A stretch of DNA of 64,000 nt from NCBI RefSeq assembly GCF_036226885.1, contig NZ_CP109027.1:2914001-2978000 (forward strand), given 5' to 3'. A program made the translations under genes and the position numbers. Under the pieces are notes generated by a model, which had not been told where the DNA came from, did no database searches, and worked only from the letters and a program-made list of their open reading frames with translations. This DNA is from Streptomyces sp. NBC_00663 (GTDB lineage Bacteria > Actinomycetota > Actinomycetes > Streptomycetales > Streptomycetaceae). This document shows, one piece after another, positions 57,938 through 64,000 of this stretch (its first letter is position 1; each line of letters begins with the position of its first letter).

Positions 57938-58626
57938 GCCGCGAAGGGGTCCTCCAGCTCGGCCCGCACCACCTCCGCCGCCGCCTCCGCGTCGCCGTCC
58001 GCGACCGCCCGCACCAGCGCCTCATGGGCCTCGTCGGCCGTGTTGGGGTCGTGGGTGCGCAGGCCGGTCAGGGTCAGGAGTTCGAGGAGGCCCTGTCTGA
58101 GGACCGGGGTGAACTCCGTGAACAGATCGGCGAGTACGGGGTTGTGGGCGGCCCCCACCACCGCCGCGTGGAAGGCGATGTCGGCGTCGATGAACGCCTC
58201 GTCGTCCAGGAGGGAAGCCGCCCTGCGGCCCCGCAGCGCCAGCTCCATGGCCGCCACGTCCTCCGGTGTCCGGCGCCGGGCGGCGAGGCGGGCGGCGTGC
58301 ACTTCCAGCCCCATCCGCACCTCGTAGACATCCGTCACCGCGGCCCGCCGCAGCCGGGTCGGCCAGTCCGCCGTCGGTTCCGTGGCGAGGACGAACACCC
58401 CGGCGCCCTGCCGGGGTTGGACCAGCCCCGCGCCGGCCAGGGCGCGCAGGGCCTCGCGGACCGTGGAGCGGCCCACGCCCAACTCCTTGGCGAGGGTGGT
58501 CTCGCCGGGCAGCTTGCCGCCGACCGCCCAGTGGCCGGCGGCGATCTGCGCGCGCAGGCGTTCGGCGGCCTGTTCCACCAGCGGGCTGGGCCGGAGGGGG
58601 CCCAGGGGTGATGACGACGTACTCAT
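57934..58626 (-). CDS. GntR-family (FadR/FCD) transcriptional regulator
   Basis: 230 residues: winged helix (LAKELGVGRSTVREALRALAGAGLVQPRQGAGVFV) and an FCD sensor domain in which DIAFHAAVVGAAHNPVLADL shows the Asp/His metal-ligand pattern of acid-binding members. ATG at 58626 follows GGGAAACG. It is divergent from leuA, 51 bp from its leader peptide, so it may regulate leuA or itself. Confidence 0.9.
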   Translation of the reverse strand: MSTSSSPLGPLRPSPLVEQAAERLRAQIAAGHWAVGGKLPGETTLAKELGVGRSTVREALRALAGAGLVQPRQGAGVFVLATEPTADWPTRLRRAAVTDVYEVRMGLEVHAARLAARRRTPEDVAAMELALRGRRAASLLDDEAFIDADIAFHAAVVGAAHNPVLADLFTEFTPVLRQGLLELLTLTGLRTHDPNTADEAHEALVRAVADGDAEAAAEVVRAELEDPFAA

Positions 58627-58640
58627 TTCACGTTTCCCAC

Positions 58641-58670
58641 TTGTCTGAGGACCTGAGGAGTGGCTAGCGT
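58641..58670 (+). promoter_or_regulatory. Candidate leuA leader promoter
   Basis: TTGTCT (58641-58646) and TAGCGT (58665-58670) are spaced by 18 nt, a good HrdB-type match. The expected start would be at or 1 nt before the A of the leader ATG (58677), so the leader peptide could be translated from a leaderless mRNA. Confidence 0.5.
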
Positions 58671-58676
58671 ACTCCC

Positions 58677-58724
58677 ATGATCTTCCGTGGTCTCCTTCTT
58701 CTCGGCTGCCGCGGCGGGGCCTGA
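58677..58724 (+). CDS. leuA attenuation leader peptide (15 aa, four consecutive Leu)
   Basis: Sixteen codons encode MIFRGLLLLGCRGGA and stop. The four consecutive leucines use CTC and CTT; CTT is rare in Streptomyces, which favours stalling when Leu-tRNA is scarce. The nearest GAGGAG is 16 nt upstream, too far, in keeping with a leaderless start. An 11-bp hairpin (58709-58746) begins inside the final codons. Placed 75 bp before leuA. Read by eye; translation not shown. Confidence 0.8.
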   Translation: MIFRGLLLLGCRGGA

Positions 58725-58746
58725 CGCGACCGGCACCCCGCCGCGG
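58709..58746 (+). terminator. Leader hairpin of leuA (presumed attenuator)
   Basis: CCGCGGCGGGG (58709-58719) pairs perfectly with CCCCGCCGCGG (58736-58746) over a 16-nt loop. A ribosome stalled on the four Leu codons (58692-58703) would cover the left arm and block this fold. A second small hairpin, CGGTC/GACCG, lies closer to the leuA ribosome site. No U-run follows, so control may be at transcription or at translation. Confidence 0.6.
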
Positions 58747-58799
58747 GCGCCGTGCTGCCGCCGGTCTCTTCCGACCGAGCCGAAGGAAACGCCGAAGCC

Positions 58800-60446
58800 A
58801 TGACCAGCGTCTGGAATCCGCAGCGCCCGAGTCCCATGCCGTACCACCGCTACCGCCCGTACGACGAGCGGGTGAACGTCCCCGTGGCCGACCGGAGTTG
58901 GCCCTGCGCCCGTATCGAGCGCGCCCCGCTCTGGGTCCCCGTGGACCTGCGCGACGGCAACCAGGCGCTGGCCGAGCCGATGGACACCCCGCGCAAGCGC
59001 CGCCTGTACGACCTGCTGGTCGCGACCGGGTTCAAGGAGATCGAGGTGGGCTATCCGTCCGCCAGCCGCGCCGACTTCGACTTCGTCCGGCATCTGGTGA
59101 CCAGCGACGCCGTGCCCGACGACGTCACGCCGGTCGTCTTCACTCCGGCCAGGGCCGATCTCATCGACCGGACCTTCGAGTCGATCGAGGGGCTGCCGAG
59201 GGCAGTCGTCCATCTGTACATCGCCACGTCACCGGTGTGGCGCGAGGTCGTCCTCGGCCGCGACCGGGCGGACATCCGGCGGACCGTACGGGAGGCCGCC
59301 GAGCGGATGGCCCGGCTCGGACAACACCCCGGTGTCCGCTTCCAGTTCTCCCCCGAGACCTTCAACCTCACCGAGCCGGACCTCGTCCTGGAACTGTGCG
59401 ACATGCTGACCGTGCTGTGGGACGCGAGCCCCGACCGCCCGGTCACCCACAACCTCCCGGCGACGGTGGAGATCGCGACCCCGAACGTGTACGCCGACCA
59501 GATCGAGTACGTCCACCGCAATCTGTCCCGACGTGACTCGGTCATCCTCTCCGTGCACCCCCACAACGATCGCGGCACCGGCGTCGCCTGCGCCGAACTG
59601 GCGGTCCTGGCGGGCGCGCAGCGCGTCGAGGGCTGCCTGTTCGGCAACGGCGAGCGCACCGGCAACGTCGACCTGGTGACCCTCGCCATGAACCTGTACG
59701 CCCAGGGTGTGGACCCCATGGTCGATTTCAGCGACATCGACCACGTCAAGGAGACCGTCGAGCACTGCAATCGCCTGCCGGTACACCCGCGCCACCCCTA
59801 CGCCGGTGACCTGGTCCACACCGCGTTCTCCGGCACCCATCAGGACGCGATCAGCAAGGGTTTCGCGCATCGGGCCGCGCACCCGGACGAGCACTGGAGC
59901 GTCCCGTACCTGCCGATCGACCCGGCCGACATCGGCCGCTCCTACGAGGCGGTGATCCGGGTGAACTCCCAGTCGGGCAAGGGCGGCATGGCGTACCTGC
60001 TGAAGACCCACCACGGCGTCGACCTGCCGCCGCGCATGCGCCCGGACTTCTCCCGCGTCGTGCAGGCGGCCACGGACGACAGCGGGCGGGAGATGACGCC
60101 GAAGGAGCTGTACGACCTGTTCCGCTCGACGTATGTCGTCGCGGACGGCGAGGTGGCGCTGGAGACCTGGTCCGTCCACCAGGACGGTCCGGACGCGCAC
60201 CGTTTCGTCTGCACCCTGCGCACCGGTGACCGGGCCGGTGACTACGAGGGCACGGGCGCGGGCCCGGTGTCCGCCTTCGTCGACGCCCTCGCCGGCGCCG
60301 GGTTCACGGTCCGCGTCCTGGACTTCACCGAGGACGCCGACCGGACCGCCTACGCCGAGGTCGAGGTGAACGGCCGCACCGCGTGGGGCGCCGGGGAGAG
60401 CGCGACGGCGGCGGTGCTGTCCGCGGTGAACCGGGGGCTGCGGTGA
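58800..60446 (+). CDS. leuA: 2-isopropylmalate synthase
   Basis: 548 residues. It condenses acetyl-CoA with 2-oxoisovalerate, the first step of leucine synthesis. The catalytic barrel shows [10 protein letters not shown] and the metal-binding [11 protein letters not shown], and the C-terminal regulatory domain ([30 protein letters not shown]) carries leucine feedback. The ATG at 58800 follows GAAGGAAA; a GTG at 58752 is a poorer alternative. Preceded by a Leu-rich leader peptide and divergent from a GntR gene; its stop overlaps the next start. Confidence 0.95.
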   Translation: MTSVWNPQRPSPMPYHRYRPYDERVNVPVADRSWPCARIERAPLWVPVDLRDGNQALAEPMDTPRKRRLYDLLVATGFKEIEVGYPSASRADFDFVRHLVTSDAVPDDVTPVVFTPARADLIDRTFESIEGLPRAVVHLYIATSPVWREVVLGRDRADIRRTVREAAERMARLGQHPGVRFQFSPETFNLTEPDLVLELCDMLTVLWDASPDRPVTHNLPATVEIATPNVYADQIEYVHRNLSRRDSVILSVHPHNDRGTGVACAELAVLAGAQRVEGCLFGNGERTGNVDLVTLAMNLYAQGVDPMVDFSDIDHVKETVEHCNRLPVHPRHPYAGDLVHTAFSGTHQDAISKGFAHRAAHPDEHWSVPYLPIDPADIGRSYEAVIRVNSQSGKGGMAYLLKTHHGVDLPPRMRPDFSRVVQAATDDSGREMTPKELYDLFRSTYVVADGEVALETWSVHQDGPDAHRFVCTLRTGDRAGDYEGTGAGPVSAFVDALAGAGFTVRVLDFTEDADRTAYAEVEVNGRTAWGAGESATAAVLSAVNRGLR

Positions 60447-61222
60447 CGGAGGTGCTGCGCGCGGAAGGCGTGGATGTCGTACGGGAGGGGCGGCCGATCC
60501 TCCAGGAGGTGAGCCTGACCGTCCGGGCCGGCGAGCACTGGGCGCTCCTCGGCGCCAACGGGGCGGGCAAGTCGACCCTGCTGAGCCTGCTGGGCGCCGT
60601 GGTCCATCCCACGCGCGGGACGGTGGAGGTGCTCGGGCGCCGCCTGGGCCGGGTCGACCTGCGGGAACTGCGGGCGTACGTGGGTCATGTCGATCCGCGT
60701 CATCCGCTCACGCGGCCGCTGCGCACCCGGGACGTGGTCCTGACGGGGCTGACCAATTCCGTTGCCCCGCTGCCGCGTTGGCGTCCGACTCCCGCGCAGG
60801 AGGAACGGGCGGACCGGCTCATCGCCACCCTCGGTCTCGCCGACCTCCGCGACGCCCGCTGGCCCACGCTGTCGCAGGGGCAGCGCGGGCGCACGCTGAT
60901 CGCGCGGGCGCTGATGCCGCAACCGCGCCTGCTGCTCCTGGACGAACCGGCGACCGGCCTCGATCTGCCGGGCCGGGAGCAGCTGATCGCGGCGCTGGAC
61001 GAGCTGCGCCGGGAGCATCCGACGCTGGCGACGGTCCTGGTCACCCACCATCTGGAAGAGCTACCGGGCGGCACCACCCACGCCCTGCTGCTGCGCGAGG
61101 GCCGGGTCCTCGCGCGGGGTCCGGCCGCCGAGGTCCTCACCGGTGACCAGGTGGGCAAGTGCTTCGACCTGCCCCTGGTGCTGGACCGGCGGGACGGCCG
61201 CTGGAGCGTGCGCCGGGCATGA
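60443..61222 (+). CDS. ABC transporter ATP-binding protein, translationally coupled to leuA
   Basis: 259 residues: Walker [18 protein letters not shown], signature [15 protein letters not shown], Walker [14 protein letters not shown] and the switch His in VTHHLEEL. The GTG overlaps the leuA TGA as GTGA, so it should be made with leuA, yet no permease gene is near. The pattern resembles YlmA/ModF-like orphan ATPases. Cargo unknown; a leucine link is only inference. Ends at a strong terminator. Confidence 0.85.
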   Translation: MTEVLRAEGVDVVREGRPILQEVSLTVRAGEHWALLGANGAGKSTLLSLLGAVVHPTRGTVEVLGRRLGRVDLRELRAYVGHVDPRHPLTRPLRTRDVVLTGLTNSVAPLPRWRPTPAQEERADRLIATLGLADLRDARWPTLSQGQRGRTLIARALMPQPRLLLLDEPATGLDLPGREQLIAALDELRREHPTLATVLVTHHLEELPGGTTHALLLREGRVLARGPAAEVLTGDQVGKCFDLPLVLDRRDGRWSVRRA

Positions 61223-61224
61223 CG

Positions 61225-61271
61225 AAGGGGGCGCCCCTGGAAGCCTCTCCCAGCTTCTCGGGCGCCCCCTT
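61225..61271. terminator. Bidirectional terminator between the ATPase and EF-hand genes
   Basis: AAGGGGGCGCCC pairs perfectly with GGGCGCCCCCTT (12 bp), enclosing a smaller GAAGC/GCTTC pairing, between convergent ends at 61222 and 61281. Confidence 0.85.
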
Positions 61272-61280
61272 CCGCGTGCG

Positions 61281-61493
61281 TCACTTGCTCAGGTAGGCCC
61301 AGAACTCGTCGAAGGAGAGCACCTTGTCGCCGTTGAGGTCACGGGTCTTGATGATCACCTCGGCGACCGACTCGGTGACGTTCCAGTCGCCTTCCTGGGC
61401 GAGGGCGGTCTTGAACTCAGCGGCGGTGATGAAGCCGTCACCGTCCGTGTCGATCCGCTCGAAGTCCTTGCGTGCCTCGTCGATGTTCGCCAC
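61281..61493 (-). CDS. Two-EF-hand calcium-binding protein
   Basis: 70 residues of the small CabB-like actinobacterial EF-hand type. The first loop DTDGDGFITAAE is canonical at positions 1, 3, 5, 6 and 12. The second loop DLNGDKVLSFDE keeps the liganding residues 1, 3, 5, 9 and 12 but has Lys instead of Gly at position 6, so its geometry may be altered. Soluble, no signal peptide. The role of these proteins in Streptomyces is not settled; calcium-linked development is a suggestion. Confidence 0.9.
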   Translation of the reverse strand: MANIDEARKDFERIDTDGDGFITAAEFKTALAQEGDWNVTESVAEVIIKTRDLNGDKVLSFDEFWAYLSK

Positions 61494-61543
61494 CGATCCG
61501 CCCCTTTTCGTCGTACCTTGCTGGCTTGTTGCCGGAGGTCAGG

Positions 61544-62458
61544 TTAACCGGCGGCCCGAACACGCAGTGCGGCGACCACCCACGCGAACTCCTCCTCGTA
61601 CGCCGCCTGCGGCCCGAGCCCCTTCACCGTCGCCCACAACTGGCGATACCGGGCCACCCGCACGTTGGAGCCCGCCTCCAGCCGGGTCAGCACCTCGGCC
61701 GGGTCCGCGTCACCGAGCAGCCCGCGCAGCAGGTCGGCGGCCTCGGGCGCCTCGGGTGCGACACCCCGCTCCAGCGCCTCCCCCGCGAGCTGCACCAGGC
61801 GGCTCATGAACCACAGCGAGGTGCCCGCGGGCACGTCCGGGCCGCGGTCCGCCGCGTTGAACTCGATCATCCTGCGCATCAGCGTCCGGAACTCGGGGTC
61901 CTGCATCATCTCGGCGAGCTCGACCCACGCGTCCACCTGCTCGGGCGTCGGGTCGTCCGGCAGGTCGGCCGGGGCGAACCGCAGCCGCCTGCGGATGTCG
62001 GGGTCGGCGGTGTCGAGTCCCTCGAAGATCTCTGTCGTGAAGTCCTCGACGATCCGGGCCCGTTCGGCCGCCGACAGCCGTGCCAGCTTGTTCATCAGGG
62101 TCATCTCCTCTGCGGTCGAACCGCGTCGCGCCACGGTCGACAGCACCGCCCGGGTCACCCTCAGCTGCCGGATCTGCGCGTCCAGCGCCGTGACATGCGC
62201 CGCCGCCACCTCCGCGACGGTCCGCTCCCCGTCCAGCACCTTGCGTACGTCGTCCAGGCCGAGGCCCAGCTCGCGCAGGGTGCGGATCAGTTCCAGGCGG
62301 GCGGCGCACGAGGTGTCGTACAGCCGGTAGCCGCCCGTCGAGCGGGTCACCGGTTCCAGGACCCCCTCGTCCGACCAGTAGCGGATGGTGCGCACGGTCA
62401 GTCCGGTGGCCCGGGCCAGCTCGCCGATGGTGAAAAGTCCGGTGCCGTCGTCGATCAT
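61544..62458 (-). CDS. MerR-family transcriptional regulator
   Basis: 304 residues: N-terminal MerR winged helix (FTIGELARATGLTVRTIRYWSDEGVLEPVTRSTGGYRLYD) and dimerising coil (LDDVRKVLDGERTVAEVAAAHVTALDAQI), then a long C-terminal part (EEMTLMNKLARLSAAERARIVEDF...) like TipA-type multidrug sensors. The inducer is unknown. ATG at 62458. Divergent from an acetyltransferase gene across about 50 bp, which it may control. Confidence 0.88.
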   Translation of the reverse strand: MIDDGTGLFTIGELARATGLTVRTIRYWSDEGVLEPVTRSTGGYRLYDTSCAARLELIRTLRELGLGLDDVRKVLDGERTVAEVAAAHVTALDAQIRQLRVTRAVLSTVARRGSTAEEMTLMNKLARLSAAERARIVEDFTTEIFEGLDTADPDIRRRLRFAPADLPDDPTPEQVDAWVELAEMMQDPEFRTLMRRMIEFNAADRGPDVPAGTSLWFMSRLVQLAGEALERGVAPEAPEAADLLRGLLGDADPAEVLTRLEAGSNVRVARYRQLWATVKGLGPQAAYEEEFAWVVAALRVRAAG

Positions 62459-62483
62459 GTGTGTGAGTCTGGGCCTTCCAGTG

Positions 62484-62517
62484 GGTGGAGACTCAAGGGC
62501 GGGTGCGGTGGAGACTC
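62484..62517. repeat. Direct repeat in the MerR-GNAT divergent region
   Basis: GGTGGAGACTC occurs at 62484-62494 and 62507-62517, a 23-bp period, between the divergent starts. It could be part of a regulator-binding site; if the acetyltransferase starts further upstream it lies in coding sequence. Confidence 0.45.
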
Positions 62518-63176
62518 TTCGGCACGTTCTCGACGCGGCGGCCCGCGGTGTCTTCCCGCCGGCGGACGGCCGTACGACGGTCGTACCGCAGGCGTCACCC
62601 CGGGACGCCGGGGTCCTCGCCTTCACCGCGCACTCCGTCGTCTTCACCGACGAGGACCCGGACTGGGTGTACGCGACGCTGCGCGGCCTCGACTGCGACC
62701 CTCTCGCCGCGAGCATGAACCCACGCTTCCTGGCGGCCTTCCTGGCGCGGACGGGGCGTACGGCCGAGACCATCGACACGATGCTGGTCGGCCCGCCCCT
62801 GCCCGGCGAGCCGCCGCTCGCGCTGCGGGAGATCGAGGACGCCGGTCATCCGCGGATCGTCTACGCCCGCGGGCGCCGCGACGACGTGCGGGCCTGGACG
62901 GCGGACGGCGGGGTGCTGGTCATGGGACGCGGGATCGGTGGACGCCTGGAGGTCTCGGTCGAGGTCGACGAGGACGTACGGCACCGGGGGCTGGGGCGGC
63001 GGCTGGTGACCGCCGCCCGGCAGCTCGTCGCCGAGCCGCTGTGGGCGCAGGTCGCGCCGGGGAACGCCCGCAGCGCGCGGGCGTTCCAGGCGGCCGGTTA
63101 CCGGCCGGTGGGGGCGGAGTTGCTGCTGCTCAGTGCCACGCCTCGTAATGCGGGTTGCTCTGACAGCCGCTCATGA
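62508..63176 (+). CDS. GNAT acetyltransferase
   Basis: 222 residues. The C-terminal half is a GNAT domain: LEVSVEVDEDVRHRGLGRRLVTAARQLV holds the acetyl-CoA loop (RxxGxG/R type) and VAPGNARSARAFQAAGYRPVGAE the final alpha-beta segment. The N-terminal part lacks a known domain. The start is uncertain: GTG 62508 follows AGGGCGGG, but in-frame GTG 62481 and ATG 62457 are possible. Its last 47 bp overlap the 3' end of the ADP-ribosyltransferase gene on the other strand. Confidence 0.8.
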   Translation: METLRHVLDAAARGVFPPADGRTTVVPQASPRDAGVLAFTAHSVVFTDEDPDWVYATLRGLDCDPLAASMNPRFLAAFLARTGRTAETIDTMLVGPPLPGEPPLALREIEDAGHPRIVYARGRRDDVRAWTADGGVLVMGRGIGGRLEVSVEVDEDVRHRGLGRRLVTAARQLVAEPLWAQVAPGNARSARAFQAAGYRPVGAELLLLSATPRNAGCSDSRS

Positions 63177-63723
63177 TCTCGACCTTGGTGGTCTTGTTCA
63201 CCGGACAGACACCGATGATGTACTTCCGGGCGATGCCACCGGGGAAGGCCACCTCGACCTGGTCGGCCCATTTGTGGGTGTCGCCGATGGTCTTGTTGAC
63301 GTCCACGCCGCCCGGGGCGTCGATGTAGTAGTTGTAGCCGGACTTCCACCACGTCTTGTACAGGTCGTGGTCGTAGGTCGTGGAGACGTACGGGGAGGGC
63401 TGGTTGACCAGGACGTACTTCTCGATGTCGTACTGGCCGTCGACGACGTCCCTGGGCTTGAAGCCCTCCGCGAAGACGATCTCCGGGCCGCGGCCGTCGC
63501 TGCGGTAGAGGGTGCCGCAGCTCTTGCGCCAGACCGGCTCGGGGGTGATGCGGCTGACGTCGACGGTGCGGTCGGCGGCGGCCTTGACGGGGTCGTCGTA
63601 CTGGACCTTGCAGTCGGGGGTCGCAGGGGCCTTCGAGGGGACGGTGGCCGCCGTGGTGGCGAAGACGGCGGCGAGGGACAGAGCGGCGGCAGCGACACGC
63701 CGCCGCAGGCGAGTGGTGATCAT
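63130..63723 (-). CDS. Secreted DNA/nucleoside mono-ADP-ribosyltransferase (Scabin/ScARP-like)
   Basis: 197 residues with a clear signal peptide (ITTRLRRRVAAAALSLAAVFATTAATV). The pierisin-family signature is complete: Arg74 in TLYRSDGRG, the Ser-Thr-Thr of PYVSTTYDHD, and the catalytic Gln155 and Glu157 with preceding Trp152 in HKWADQVEVAF. Cys40-like pairs (Cys38, 69, 173, 187) may form disulphides. Family members (Scabin of S. scabiei; ScARP, SCO5461) attach ADP-ribose from NAD to guanine in DNA or nucleotides. The ATG at 63723 follows GGGAGGG. Role in the producer unknown; toxin or colony-signal are inferences. Confidence 0.88.
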   Translation of the reverse strand: MITTRLRRRVAAAALSLAAVFATTAATVPSKAPATPDCKVQYDDPVKAAADRTVDVSRITPEPVWRKSCGTLYRSDGRGPEIVFAEGFKPRDVVDGQYDIEKYVLVNQPSPYVSTTYDHDLYKTWWKSGYNYYIDAPGGVDVNKTIGDTHKWADQVEVAFPGGIARKYIIGVCPVNKTTKVEIMSGCQSNPHYEAWH

Positions 63724-63798
63724 GGGAGCACCCTCCCGGCCCGGCCGGGGTGGGTCGGGGATCTTCACTCGTGCGGCGGCGTGTCAACTGACCGAAGA

Positions 63799-64000
63799 TC
63801 AGCGGAAGATGCCGGTGTGGCCCAGTGAGTAGCGTCCGGGCTGCGGGTAGACGGCGAGTCCGTGCGGTCCGCTGCCGACCTTGACGCGGGCCAGCTGGGT
63901 GCCGGTGCGGGTGTCGATGGCGTACACCTCGGCGTCGTACCGCCCCGACAGCCACAACACCTTGCCGTCGGCCGAGACGCCGCCCATGTCGGGGCTGCCT
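63799..64000 (-). CDS. Beta-propeller (YncE-like) protein, C-terminal part only
   Basis: The visible residues are GSPDMGGVSADGKVLWLSGR, then YDAEVYAIDTRTGTQLARVKVGSGPHGLAVYPQPGRYSLGHTGIFR and a stop at 63799. The repeat unit V(W/Y)AIDTRTG...V.VG..PHGLAV is that of seven-bladed YVTN/YncE propellers, often surface proteins. The start lies beyond the right edge. 76 bp after it comes the ADP-ribosyltransferase gene on the same strand. Confidence 0.75.
   Translation of the reverse strand, partial: GSPDMGGVSADGKVLWLSGRYDAEVYAIDTRTGTQLARVKVGSGPHGLAVYPQPGRYSLGHTGIFR

Overview
The window is a high-GC stretch of a Streptomyces chromosome. Evidence: strong G/C bias at third codon positions, GTG starts, HrdB-like promoters, and many GTGA/ATGA start-stop overlaps. 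From memory, the gene order matches the conserved core arm of S. coelicolor between the ilvBNC locus (SCO5512 side) and the ScARP ADP-ribosyltransferase gene (SCO5461 side). I see no insertion sequence, prophage, CRISPR array, tRNA or rRNA. Most of the window is ordinary core genome, and the interest lies in RNA-level regulation and a few single genes.

Layout. 1-2160: start of ilvN, ilvB, and an attenuation leader encoding a 13-residue Ile/Leu/Val peptide ahead of a terminator. 2.1-16.7 kb: membrane GGDEF/EAL protein with a degraded EAL site, 2-hydroxyacid dehydrogenase, aldo/keto reductase, PQQ-type sugar dehydrogenase lipoprotein, a large LuxR-type (LAL) regulator coupled to a small basic protein, an MMPL exporter overlapping an acetyltransferase, and small membrane proteins. 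16.8-33.2 kb: methyltransferase, gatC-gatA-(small protein)-gatB, an RmdB-type GGDEF-EAL protein, ligA with a MetE-like protein, SDR and LOG genes, DUF427, a hydrolase, and mnmA and a cysteine desulfurase on either side of a peptidoglycan amidase.

33.2-40 kb: a FabR/DesT-like TetR regulator facing two small membrane protein genes, one of only 54 codons, across a region with three copies of an AACAGTTGTT box. Then a lipoprotein, a TIGR03086-type protein, a thioesterase-like protein, a membrane-anchored esterase whose 3' end runs 92 bp into a TRIC channel gene, and an M1 metallopeptidase. 40-46.5 kb: a complete oligopeptide ABC transporter operon (C-A-B-D-F order). 46.7-54 kb: two SseB-family genes, a P-loop protein, a tandem glycine riboswitch and gcvT-gcvH-glyA-sdaA, which form a one-carbon/serine module.

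54-64 kb: GH25 lysozyme-like protein without a signal peptide, MOSC protein, F420/NADP reductase-like protein, quinone oxidoreductase divergent from an AraC regulator, GntR regulator, leuA with its own Leu-rich and probably leaderless leader peptide, an ABC ATPase coupled to leuA, an EF-hand protein, a MerR regulator divergent from an acetyltransferase, a secreted Scabin/ScARP-like mono-ADP-ribosyltransferase, and the 3' part of a beta-propeller gene.

Three separate RNA devices (ilvB attenuator, leuA attenuator, glycine riboswitch) control branched-chain amino acid and glycine/serine metabolism within one 64-kb segment. Coordinates and motifs were read by eye; family names rest on recognised motifs, not on database searches.
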